Shown here: positions 41,869 to 50,783 of the stretch, one piece after another
Position numbering within the stretch: position 1 is the first letter of the stretch
Layout of the letters: each line of letters opens with the position of its first letter
NCBI GenBank assembly: GCA_902605755.1
Contig: CACLDR010000001.1
Location: 57,656 to 121,655 of the forward strand
Length of the DNA: 64,000 nt
From: an uncultured Marinoscillum sp.
GTDB taxonomy: Bacteria > Bacteroidota > Bacteroidia > Cytophagales > Cyclobacteriaceae
Direction of reading: 5' to 3'
Position numbers and translations under genes: made by a program
Notes under the pieces: model-generated
Told to the model about the DNA's origin: nothing
The model's database searches: none
Seen by the model: the letters and a program-made list of their open reading frames with translations, nothing else

Positions 41869-42157
41869 AATTTTTGTTATAATTCAATTGAATTAAAGAT
41901 AGAAATATATAATTTAAAACCAAAACCATCTATCATTTTTGATCACTATTTATAACCTTAAACCTCGCTCTTTTGAGTTTGAATTTCCCATTAAGAGTAG
42001 GCTAAATTTAAATGAGTTTTCAAATCTTAAAAGATAAAATAATGAAAGGGTGCTTGAATAATTATCTAAGAATTTAGAAGTCTTGTTAATTTGATTCTTG
42101 TAAATAGAAGTGGAGCTAACAATGATTTTATTTATTTTTTTGAAATAAATATTTTAT

Positions 42158-42172
42158 TGCAACATTGTTGCA
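42158..42172. promoter_or_regulatory. Candidate Zur-type operator palindrome
   Basis: TGCAAC-ATT-GTTGCA, perfect 6-3-6 inverted repeat 67 bp upstream of the lipoprotein ATG. Confidence 0.5.
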
Positions 42173-42238
42173 TTGTTACTATGTTTGCAGGAGTTTAACG
42201 TTAATTAACTCAATATTTTAAATTATAATCATACAATC

Positions 42239-42817
42239 ATGAAAGTTTTTTTTCAAACAAAACCATTATTACTAATATCAATTTTTACATCACTACTGCT
42301 ATTTATTTCCTGTAGTGATGATCCGGATGATCCAGTTATAGAGAATGAGCAGGAGGTGATGACAACGTTTACTTATACTTTAACGCCGGCAGAAGGAGGG
42401 AGCGCAGTTGAATTAAATTATAGGGACTTAGATGGTGATGGATCAGAGGAACCAACCATCACAAATGGTACTTTATCTGCAGAAACTATTTACACTGGGT
42501 CGATTACCATACTCAACGAAACTGAGTCTCCAGCAGAGAATGTGACGGAGGAAGTGGAAGAGGAAGACAAAGATCATCAATTCTTTTTTGAAACAACAGT
42601 TACTGGCCTTACAGTTGAATATACCGATTTTGATGGTGATGGTAATCCTGTGGGATTATCTACTATTTTAACTACTGGTACAGCGGGTTCTGGAAATCTA
42701 ACTGTCACTTTAAAGCATGAACCAGATAAGTCCGCCTCAGGCGTAGCTGATGGAGATATGACAAATGCTGGCGGAGAAACAGATATTTCTGTTACCTGGG
42801 CAATAACTGTTGAATAA
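42239..42817 (+). CDS. Lipoprotein of the group often annotated 'type 1 periplasmic binding fold superfamily', next to a TonB receptor
   Basis: SLLLFISCSDDPDDP lipobox; TFTYTLTPAEGGSAVEL.YRDLDGDG; ENVTEEVEEEDKDHQFFFE. Confidence 0.75.
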   Translation: MKVFFQTKPLLLISIFTSLLLFISCSDDPDDPVIENEQEVMTTFTYTLTPAEGGSAVELNYRDLDGDGSEEPTITNGTLSAETIYTGSITILNETESPAENVTEEVEEEDKDHQFFFETTVTGLTVEYTDFDGDGNPVGLSTILTTGTAGSGNLTVTLKHEPDKSASGVADGDMTNAGGETDISVTWAITVE

Positions 42818-45119
42818 ACTTACCTATCTCGGGATTTTTGTATTTTACCCGTTCATTTTATTTGCTCAAAATTGCGAGATAAAAATTACAGGGAGGGTCC
42901 AAGAATTGAATTGCTTGGATCCTATCCCTTTTGCCAATGTTTACTTTAAGGAAGTTGAACGAGGTGCGGTAACCGACGAAAAAGGCTTTTTTGAAATACC
43001 TCTATTTTGTCAAGGTAGCTTTCATGTAGCTGTAAGTCAAATTAGTTGTAAAACAAGAGAGTTTTACATAACAGTTTCGGAAGATACGACTTTGCTTTTC
43101 AAGATAGAGCAAAATAGCCAGATCATGGATGAAATATCAATTGCTACAACAGCGATTGAAAATCCCACTACACAATCAGTAATGCAATTGGATGCCCATG
43201 AAATATCTCAATATTCTGATAAAAACATGGCCAATATTCTTGAAAATCTAGCTGGTGTAAGCACAATTAAAAATGGTAATAATATTGCGAAACCTGTCGT
43301 AAATGGCTTATATGGAGATCGATTGATATTATTGAATAACGGAGTTGCTCAAAGTGGACAGCAGTGGGGAGCAGATCATAGTCCAGAAATAGATCCATTG
43401 TCCGCAGAGAAAATTACAGTAATAAAAGGTGTAAGTGCCCTAGCTTATCAAGGAAATAATTTAGGAAGTGCAATTTTAGTCGCACCGCCTAAAATAGATT
43501 TAGAACCTCATTTACACGGCTCAGCCCGGTATTTTTTTGAAAGTAATGGTGTAGGTAACGGGTTAAATCTTAGAATGCAAAAACACTATCAAAAATTTGC
43601 TTGGAGTTTCTCAGGAACAGCCAAGAAAAAAGGAGATAGCCGAGCAGCATCTTATTTTTTAACTAACACTGGTGCGGTAGAGGGTGATTATTCATTTCAG
43701 ACGGAATATAGCCATAATACATCCCTTAAAAGTAAATTATATTTCAGTTCGTTTAATGCTCATTTTGGAGTACTTAGGGGTGCACATATAGGAAATTTGG
43801 CTGATTTGGAAGAGGCGCTCAAAAAAGATGAGCCATTTTATACAAAAAAACATTTTTCGTATCAAATTAATGCTCCTTTTCAAAAAGTTAATCATCATTT
43901 ACTTAAGTGGGAAACATCGTTTCTTTTAAATGAGGATCATAAATTTGATTTTACGCATGCTGTTCAGTGGGATTTGAGAAAAGAATTTGATGTAAGGAGA
44001 GCAGGCAGATCTTTAAAACCAGCTTTGAGTTTGGATCAGACTTCTAATTTTACAGAATTAAAATATAACGGCTATTTTTCTTATGATTGGGAGATTTCGT
44101 CAGGTTTTCAATTCAATTTGATTAATAATCTTAATGTGACTGGTACAGGGATTCTTCCTTTGATTCCTGATTACACATCGAATAAACTCGGTCTTTTTAT
44201 ATTAGCTACAAAAAAAAAACAGCAATTTAATTTTGAATTTGGGGGACGCTATGATTTTCTTGACCAAAGAGTAGCTACGATTACTAGAGGCATTGTGAAG
44301 GAAATTAAAAGATATCACAACAAGGTAAGCAATATTGGTCTAGCAGGGGGAGCTAAATATATATTTTCAAATAAGCTGAATTTATCCTATAATATTGGTC
44401 TAGCTTCTAGAAACCCCGGAATTAACGAACTTTATAGTTTTGGATTACATCAAGGTGTAAGCGGCATAGAAGAGGGAGATCCTACTTTGGTAAGGGAAGA
44501 AGCTTTAAAAAATACCTTGTCCTTATCCGGTAAGATAACTTCTAAAATTATATACGAAATTTTGTATTTTGATCAAGCAATAGAGAATTATATTTTTTTA
44601 AATCCACAAAATCAGTTCCGCACTACCATCAGAGGTAGTTTTCCGGTTTTTAAATATACTCAGACTAGGGCTCGAATGGTAGGGTTAGATTTTACTTCTG
44701 CTTTTCTCTTCACAGAAAGAATCAATGCTTCACTTAAGGCAAGTTATTTGAAGGGTACAGATACGCAAAATAATATTCCATTGATTTACCTCCCATCTAA
44801 TAATTTATTTTTAACGTTTAATTATAAAGTTCCATTAGTTGGTAATTGGAATCAAATTACTTTAGAAATCAATAACAAATATATTTTTGAACAAAAAAAT
44901 ATATTGTCTGAGCAAGACTTTGCTAGACCACCGAAAGGATATAATTTGCTAGGGGTTAAAATTTCTGGTGAACGGCAACTGGGTGCCCAGAGGTTAAGCA
45001 TGTTTTTACGTATTGATAATTTATTTAACATATCTTATAGGGATTATCTTAATCGTCTTCGCTATTTTGCTGATGATTTGGGTGTTAATGTTATAATAGG
45101 TTTAAATTTGAATTTTTAA
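42810..45119 (+). CDS. TonB-dependent receptor with carboxypeptidase-regulatory-like N-terminus (predicted metal uptake)
   Basis: PFANVYFKEVERGAVTDEKGFFEIPL; plug NMANILENLAGVSTIKNGNNIAKPVVNGLYGDRLILLNNGVAQSGQQWGADHSPEID; TTG start overlapping the upstream stop by 8 nt. Confidence 0.9.
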   Translation: MNKLTYLGIFVFYPFILFAQNCEIKITGRVQELNCLDPIPFANVYFKEVERGAVTDEKGFFEIPLFCQGSFHVAVSQISCKTREFYITVSEDTTLLFKIEQNSQIMDEISIATTAIENPTTQSVMQLDAHEISQYSDKNMANILENLAGVSTIKNGNNIAKPVVNGLYGDRLILLNNGVAQSGQQWGADHSPEIDPLSAEKITVIKGVSALAYQGNNLGSAILVAPPKIDLEPHLHGSARYFFESNGVGNGLNLRMQKHYQKFAWSFSGTAKKKGDSRAASYFLTNTGAVEGDYSFQTEYSHNTSLKSKLYFSSFNAHFGVLRGAHIGNLADLEEALKKDEPFYTKKHFSYQINAPFQKVNHHLLKWETSFLLNEDHKFDFTHAVQWDLRKEFDVRRAGRSLKPALSLDQTSNFTELKYNGYFSYDWEISSGFQFNLINNLNVTGTGILPLIPDYTSNKLGLFILATKKKQQFNFEFGGRYDFLDQRVATITRGIVKEIKRYHNKVSNIGLAGGAKYIFSNKLNLSYNIGLASRNPGINELYSFGLHQGVSGIEEGDPTLVREEALKNTLSLSGKITSKIIYEILYFDQAIENYIFLNPQNQFRTTIRGSFPVFKYTQTRARMVGLDFTSAFLFTERINASLKASYLKGTDTQNNIPLIYLPSNNLFLTFNYKVPLVGNWNQITLEINNKYIFEQKNILSEQDFARPPKGYNLLGVKISGERQLGAQRLSMFLRIDNLFNISYRDYLNRLRYFADDLGVNVIIGLNLNF

Positions 45120-45129
45120 TTATAATGAG

Positions 45130-45546
45130 ATGACGGTAACTGGCATTAAAAAGATGTTAAAAACTAGAAATTTAAGGGCTACAGAGATTCGTGTAGCTTT
45201 GTTGGAAATCATATCAAATTTGGGTAGAGCAGTCTCTAACCAAGAGATTCAAAATTCATTGATCAAATTTGACAGAATTACTCTTTACAGAACGCTTAAT
45301 ACTTTTATTGAACGTGGTATTTTGCATAAAATAATATTGGAGGATAATAAAAATTTTTATGCCCTTTGTAATTTAGAATGCACTACAGATAAACACCAGC
45401 ATCAGCACATTCATTTTCAGTGCAATCAATGTAAAGAGGTTTCTTGTCTTGAATCAAAAGAACCAATCGAACTTGGTATCTCCAGTCATCTTGTGGATGA
45501 GATTGAAATTATGGCCTCCGGAACATGCCAAGATTGTTATAATTAG
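45130..45546 (+). CDS. Fur family regulator (Zur-like)
   Basis: LRATEIRVALLEIISN...ITLYRTLNTFIERGILHKI...KHQHQHIHFQCNQCKEVSCL...CQDC. Confidence 0.88.
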   Translation: MTVTGIKKMLKTRNLRATEIRVALLEIISNLGRAVSNQEIQNSLIKFDRITLYRTLNTFIERGILHKIILEDNKNFYALCNLECTTDKHQHQHIHFQCNQCKEVSCLESKEPIELGISSHLVDEIEIMASGTCQDCYN

Positions 45547-45851
45547 AGGTTGATCCACTTTTTATTGAAGCTATTTTTTTTGGACTGGGAAAAACCTCTA
45601 TATTATTGAGCTACGTCAAATCTGGTATTTTTTCAACGGACACCGCAAGAGCATTCAATTAAGATATGGAAAACATGAGATCATACCTTTTAGAAGTGAA
45701 AAGGCTCATTTGGAGGCGTGTTTTTAATGTCACTAGTTAAGTTCGTCAATCAAATTAAAAGGTTATAAAAGCAAACCTTAGGGGTATCTCTTAACGATGA
45801 TCTCCAAAAGGTGTACTTGTCAATTATTAATGAAAAGAAGAGAAATAACGG

Positions 45852-47414
45852 CTATTCTTCCACGACTATGAATTGCCCCATCATACCGATAGCTTCATGC
45901 GCTAAGATATGGCAGTGGTACATGTAAGGGAATTCATCACTGGCAAAATTTTCAAACTGCGTTATGAACCTAACTGTTGAACCAGCCAAAACCTGTACGA
46001 CATCTTTGCGTCCTGCTTTGTGATCTGGGGGCGCTGCACCATCAATATCTAAAATATAAAATTGTACATCATGTATGTGAAACGGATGCTCTTGATCCGA
46101 ATCATTTGTAATTTCCCATATCTCTATGTTATCCAATGGTATTTCCAAATTGTTTACATCGCGATCATATCCGACACCATCAATTGTCCAATTAGGACCT
46201 GGGCCCGCCAATATTTTTTGACGCGTAATATCAGCTTCAGATTCGCTCCAAGACGGAAAGTTTTCTAGTGCAGAGGGGATTGTAGTAATGGCACTTGTAG
46301 TAGGTTCAGAAATTATTAGGGTGATCATATTTTCTACATTGATTGCTGATAGACGTCCGCCTCCAGGTCCACCACCACCGGGTCCACCACCACCCACTGG
46401 AGCAGTATTTTGAAGGTAAATGGTTTGGCCTTGGTAGGCAGCCAAGTCTAAAATAATTTCATATCTCTCACCATTAGTTATTTCTAATTTAGAAACGTAA
46501 GCGGGGGCCGGAAGTAGTCCTCCCTCAGTACCAATAACTATTATATCTTCTCCGGTGCTCAAGTTTAAAGTAAAATTTTCACCATCATCTGCGTTTAATA
46601 TATGAAAACGAACCATTTGAGCTGGTAGTTCTAAAACTGGATCAATTGTGCCATTAATTACTGGGACTTCAGTTCCTCCCTGGGTTACAAATTCATATGA
46701 ATCATCAAATGCTTGGTATTGGAGAATTAAAGGGTATTCATCAATGTATAATGTCTTTGGAAGTATTGCCTGAATTGGAGATGACTCATCGCGAACTATG
46801 ATCATTCCAGCCAATCCAGCGTTTACTTGTTCCCTACTGTTTCCGTGTATGTGTGGATGATACCACGAGGTTGATGCTTCATCCATAACTGTGAAAGTAG
46901 GTTGCCATGTAGAGTTGGCATCAATCACAACATGAGGACCACCATCGATATTTGGAGGTACATGCATTCCGTGCCAATGTACGGTTGTCGCCTCAGATTG
47001 ATTGTTATTGACAGTAATGTTTATTATGTCATCTTTGTTCATTAACAGTAATGGCCCAAGATAGGATCCATTAAATCCTCTAGTTGTTGTGAGATAGCCT
47101 TCATAGAATTCCGTGGATCCATAATCCATCGTTAGGTCTATATTAGTACTAGTAATGATTTCTGGGAATTTTAAGGTCGTAAGTCCTGATCCATAAGGTA
47201 TTCCCGATGTATCCTCTGTCGATTCCTCTTCCTCTGTTGATTCCTCTTCCTCTGTTGATTCCTCTTCCTCTGCTGATTCCTCTTCCTCTGTTGATTCCTC
47301 ATTAATTATTTGGGGCACTTCATCTTCTATTTCGTCTTCATTTCCACAAGCTGCTAATAAAATCACAAGGCATGCAATTAAGCCAGTAATTACATTCTTT
47401 ATCTGATTTTTCAT
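45852..47414 (-). CDS. Multicopper oxidase lipoprotein (CotA/SufI-like)
   Basis: Cu motifs HWHGMHVPPNIDGGPH, SWYHPHIHG, HPFHIHDVQF, YHCHILAHEAIGMMG; lipobox LLAAC. Confidence 0.92.
   Translation of the reverse strand: MKNQIKNVITGLIACLVILLAACGNEDEIEDEVPQIINEESTEEEESAEEEESTEEEESTEEEESTEDTSGIPYGSGLTTLKFPEIITSTNIDLTMDYGSTEFYEGYLTTTRGFNGSYLGPLLLMNKDDIINITVNNNQSEATTVHWHGMHVPPNIDGGPHVVIDANSTWQPTFTVMDEASTSWYHPHIHGNSREQVNAGLAGMIIVRDESSPIQAILPKTLYIDEYPLILQYQAFDDSYEFVTQGGTEVPVINGTIDPVLELPAQMVRFHILNADDGENFTLNLSTGEDIIVIGTEGGLLPAPAYVSKLEITNGERYEIILDLAAYQGQTIYLQNTAPVGGGGPGGGGPGGGRLSAINVENMITLIISEPTTSAITTIPSALENFPSWSESEADITRQKILAGPGPNWTIDGVGYDRDVNNLEIPLDNIEIWEITNDSDQEHPFHIHDVQFYILDIDGAAPPDHKAGRKDVVQVLAGSTVRFITQFENFASDEFPYMYHCHILAHEAIGMMGQFIVVEE
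47212..47300. repeat. 18-bp in-frame tandem repeat in the multicopper oxidase linker
   Basis: GATTCCTCTTCCTCTGTT about five times, encoding (E)ESTEE on minus. Confidence 0.92.
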
Positions 47415-47624
47415 ATGTTTAAATTTATGTTAGATCTTAATCAAAAGAGGAGCACAATTTGTATAGTAAAGATAATTGTTTAGTGGGAATAATTGTAATT
47501 ATGGTAAAAGAGGTTCAAAATACGATTTTCATGATTGAAGGATGGTCAAATATGATATGATCTTGCCCTTTGGCACGGACATTTTTTTTATGTATTTCAA
47601 ACGTAATTAACTATCTATTCGGAA

Positions 47625-49640
47625 TTACAAAAAACTATATTTCTTACTGTAAAAAACCATTTGCTCTTCAAAATCTTTGTGTTCATGGATTTCAATATCA
47701 ATAATTGCACCTTCCTCGTTCATGATTGGATGTAATATAGGATTTACAAATCCACTGTAAGGAGCTGAAGTAAATTTGGCATCCCTTGCTAATACTTCTG
47801 CATGTATTTTTTGGTCTATTTTGACTCCATAACCTTCTACTAAGGCTTTTGCTGCTTCGAAATCACCTTCAGATTTGATGCGCTGAACTTCTTTCAATAA
47901 TTGGCCAAAAATTTCATGGAGAGCTTGATAGTCTTTGATATCATAGTAAGTTTTATCGTTTTTTGTAATTCGCTCGATGGCATTTATTTTTGCACCCTGC
48001 TCAAAAGCCCAAGCGGACACCCAATGGCGATTGACCATATGAGCCTCTTCAATATCATTTCCCAGCTTAATGCGAATCAGTTGCATAATCAATCCATTTC
48101 TAATGTACCCATCATAAGTAGCTTTTCCAAGTGCTCGCCAATTATCAGTTAATCCTAGTTCTTGTATTTTTGGACTAAAAGCATAATATAATCCAACTAA
48201 ATCGGCGCGACCTTCTTCTATTGTTGAATAATAGTTTTGCAGGGTCTCTTTAGGTTGTCTTATACCTTCATTGAGTTGTCCTGAGGCATGACCTACAACT
48301 TCATGGAGGGCGGTATGTAATTTATCACCTACCTCACCATAAGCTTTTTCACCGTTTATCTCTTCCTGATCGAAAGCAAACTCCTCCAATCTTCCAGAAC
48401 TACCCCCACTATTATATGCATCTGTTATGTTACCCAATGAAACTGATTTCGATCCGTATTGCTTTCGAATCCAATTATTATTGGGCAGATTTACTCCGAT
48501 AGGAGAATTAGGAGAGGCATCACCTCCCAAACCTGCCACATGAACTGTTTTGTAAGTGATGCCAACCACATTTTTTTTCTTATGTTCTTCCATGATTGGA
48601 GAGTGGTCTTCAAACCATTGTGCATGCTGGGAAAGGACTTCCATTTTTTTGGACATGTCAAAGTCTTTGATTTCAACAATACTTTCATAGGATCCTCTAT
48701 AACCTTTTGGATCATTATACACTTCAATAAATCCATTGATCCAGTCAATATTTCCCTCTGTACTGTTTGCCCAAGCAATGCAATATTGATCCCAAATATC
48801 TAAATTTCCCGTTTTATAATAAGTGATTAATAATTTGAGGGCCTCCATTTGGCTTTTGTTTTCAGCAACCTTCATTGCTTTTTCTAGCCATTCTATTATT
48901 TGGTCAATGACTGTGCCATACATTCCTCCCGATCGCCATATTTTTTCAACTAATTCTCCATTTTCGCGTACGAGCTTTGAATTGAGTCCAGCCTCAATGG
49001 GCATTCCCTTTGGGCCGTTGTAGGCTTTTTTGTAGAAATTAATCACTTCCTGATCGGTAATATCGGGTCCATAAAAGTTGACAGCAGAAGACAAAATATT
49101 ATCTACTCCGCTTTTTTTATTTACTTTTTTAGAATCCAAATCACTAAAAATCACATCAATGATTTCTTGATCAAGTTGTGTATTTGATTTTTCTAATAAT
49201 TCATCTATAAAATAGGTTTTCGTAAAATTGGGCTTGATTTTATCATTAGAATAATGATGATGAATCCCATTGGAAAACCAAATACGTTTTAGGTAAACTT
49301 TAAAAGCAGCAAATGAGTCGCTTGTTCTGTCTCCGATATAAGCTGTATTGATTTGCTCTAAGGCTTTTCTTATACTCAGGTTATGCCGATAATTTTGATC
49401 CCATATTATGTCTCTTCCTGATAAACCTGCTTGATTGAGATAGTATACCAATTTTTTTTCTTTCAATGTGAGGTCTTCAAAACCTGGAATACTATATCGA
49501 ATCACGCGCAAATCTGCAAATTGCTCTACTAGAGGCTTTAATTTTTTTGCTTTGGTCTGGGTACGTTTATCATTTTGATTTGAGCAGGCATAAAGGGTCA
49601 AAGTAATGAGGAAGGCATAAATAATTTGTGGAAATTTCAT
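47625..49640 (-). CDS. Dipeptidyl-peptidase III family (M49) lipoprotein
   Basis: HEVVGHASGQ (HExxGH) and EEGRADLVGLYY; lipobox LYACS. Confidence 0.88.
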   Translation of the reverse strand: MKFPQIIYAFLITLTLYACSNQNDKRTQTKAKKLKPLVEQFADLRVIRYSIPGFEDLTLKEKKLVYYLNQAGLSGRDIIWDQNYRHNLSIRKALEQINTAYIGDRTSDSFAAFKVYLKRIWFSNGIHHHYSNDKIKPNFTKTYFIDELLEKSNTQLDQEIIDVIFSDLDSKKVNKKSGVDNILSSAVNFYGPDITDQEVINFYKKAYNGPKGMPIEAGLNSKLVRENGELVEKIWRSGGMYGTVIDQIIEWLEKAMKVAENKSQMEALKLLITYYKTGNLDIWDQYCIAWANSTEGNIDWINGFIEVYNDPKGYRGSYESIVEIKDFDMSKKMEVLSQHAQWFEDHSPIMEEHKKKNVVGITYKTVHVAGLGGDASPNSPIGVNLPNNNWIRKQYGSKSVSLGNITDAYNSGGSSGRLEEFAFDQEEINGEKAYGEVGDKLHTALHEVVGHASGQLNEGIRQPKETLQNYYSTIEEGRADLVGLYYAFSPKIQELGLTDNWRALGKATYDGYIRNGLIMQLIRIKLGNDIEEAHMVNRHWVSAWAFEQGAKINAIERITKNDKTYYDIKDYQALHEIFGQLLKEVQRIKSEGDFEAAKALVEGYGVKIDQKIHAEVLARDAKFTSAPYSGFVNPILHPIMNEEGAIIDIEIHEHKDFEEQMVFYSKKYSFL

Positions 49641-49866
49641 TATTTCTAAATTTTAATGAGATAACAAGGATACTTTGTCCGGAGTAAAAATAAATGTTTG
49701 TTTTCAAAAATTTATGATTAATCTCATAATTCGAGGAACTAGTGGTACAATTATTATTTACTACTTCTTGATTTAGTGCAATTTATGTCTATAGGGAGCT
49801 TGACTAAAAAAACATTTGCCTTACAAAAAAAATAGGATTAATGAAATTGCGTATTAGGGGTTTAGA

Positions 49867-50766
49867 TTAGCGAATCAATTTTTTCCCGGGATCGAGACTT
49901 TTTAATTGTCCTTTTTCTCTAAAATAAATTATTCCATTTCCTTCTGGATTTGTGATCTCTTTATCGGTTATTTCAAGGGCTTTTAGTGAGGCATGGTAGT
50001 CAGCAAAAGTACCAGCACCAGTGTACCAAATATCATCTCTATTACCTATTTCATCACAAAATTTTGAAATATTTTCATTTCTCAACGTATCTCTGAATTC
50101 CCATGAGTGACCCCAAACATAAAAAAGAGAAAGGGTAGGGCTGTTCAAAGAGATATATTCTTCCAAATAATTCATTGCCTCATTATCATGGCAAGTAGGA
50201 TTCCATAAGTAGTAATTTTTGGGAAGTTCAAAGTTATATGAAGCTTTCACGGTACGCGCATTGGTCAATTGGGTAGTCCTAATCACATCCGCCACATTTT
50301 CATTGGTGCTACCGAAAGCATAAGCCATACTTGAAATCTTATTTTTTGATAGGGCAGTTAAATTTTCAATATCAACATTGATTTCTTCTAGTATTTCTTC
50401 ATCGGATAGGCCTATCAGTGCTTTGTGATAGGTCCCATGTACGGCGATTTCATGATTCTTAAAAACGTGTTTTAAGGTGTCTCTTGATAAATAGGTTTGC
50501 AAGACCTCGTTGGCTTTACCTTTATTCCAAATTGTTTTTGTATCTAGAAACCCAGAGTTTAAATGAAAGGTACCAATAATACCATAGTGATCAAATAATT
50601 GGGCCAATGCGATGTCATCAACTAAACCATCATCATAACTCATGATCAGCGCTTTATATTTTCCATTTGGATAGGTCCAATTAATGAAGGTATTTTTTTC
50701 AGAACAGCCCATCGTTAGAAGACTAACCGTTAAAGTTAAAATGAGAGGAGATAAATTTTTAGTCAT
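49867..50766 (-). CDS. Polysaccharide deacetylase family lipoprotein
   Basis: ALIMSYDDGLVDDIALAQLFDHYGIIGTFHLNSGFLD...NHEIAVHGTYH...MAYAFGS. Confidence 0.85.
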   Translation of the reverse strand: MTKNLSPLILTLTVSLLTMGCSEKNTFINWTYPNGKYKALIMSYDDGLVDDIALAQLFDHYGIIGTFHLNSGFLDTKTIWNKGKANEVLQTYLSRDTLKHVFKNHEIAVHGTYHKALIGLSDEEILEEINVDIENLTALSKNKISSMAYAFGSTNENVADVIRTTQLTNARTVKASYNFELPKNYYLWNPTCHDNEAMNYLEEYISLNSPTLSLFYVWGHSWEFRDTLRNENISKFCDEIGNRDDIWYTGAGTFADYHASLKALEITDKEITNPEGNGIIYFREKGQLKSLDPGKKLIR

Positions 50767-50783
50767 GTCAAAAGCGGCTTATT

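Noticed and set aside
45547-45850. Possible gene remnant (frames such as MENMRSYLLEVKRLIWRRVFNVTS) between the Fur gene and the multicopper oxidase
   Set aside because: Too short and no recognisable family; cannot be distinguished from non-coding sequence.
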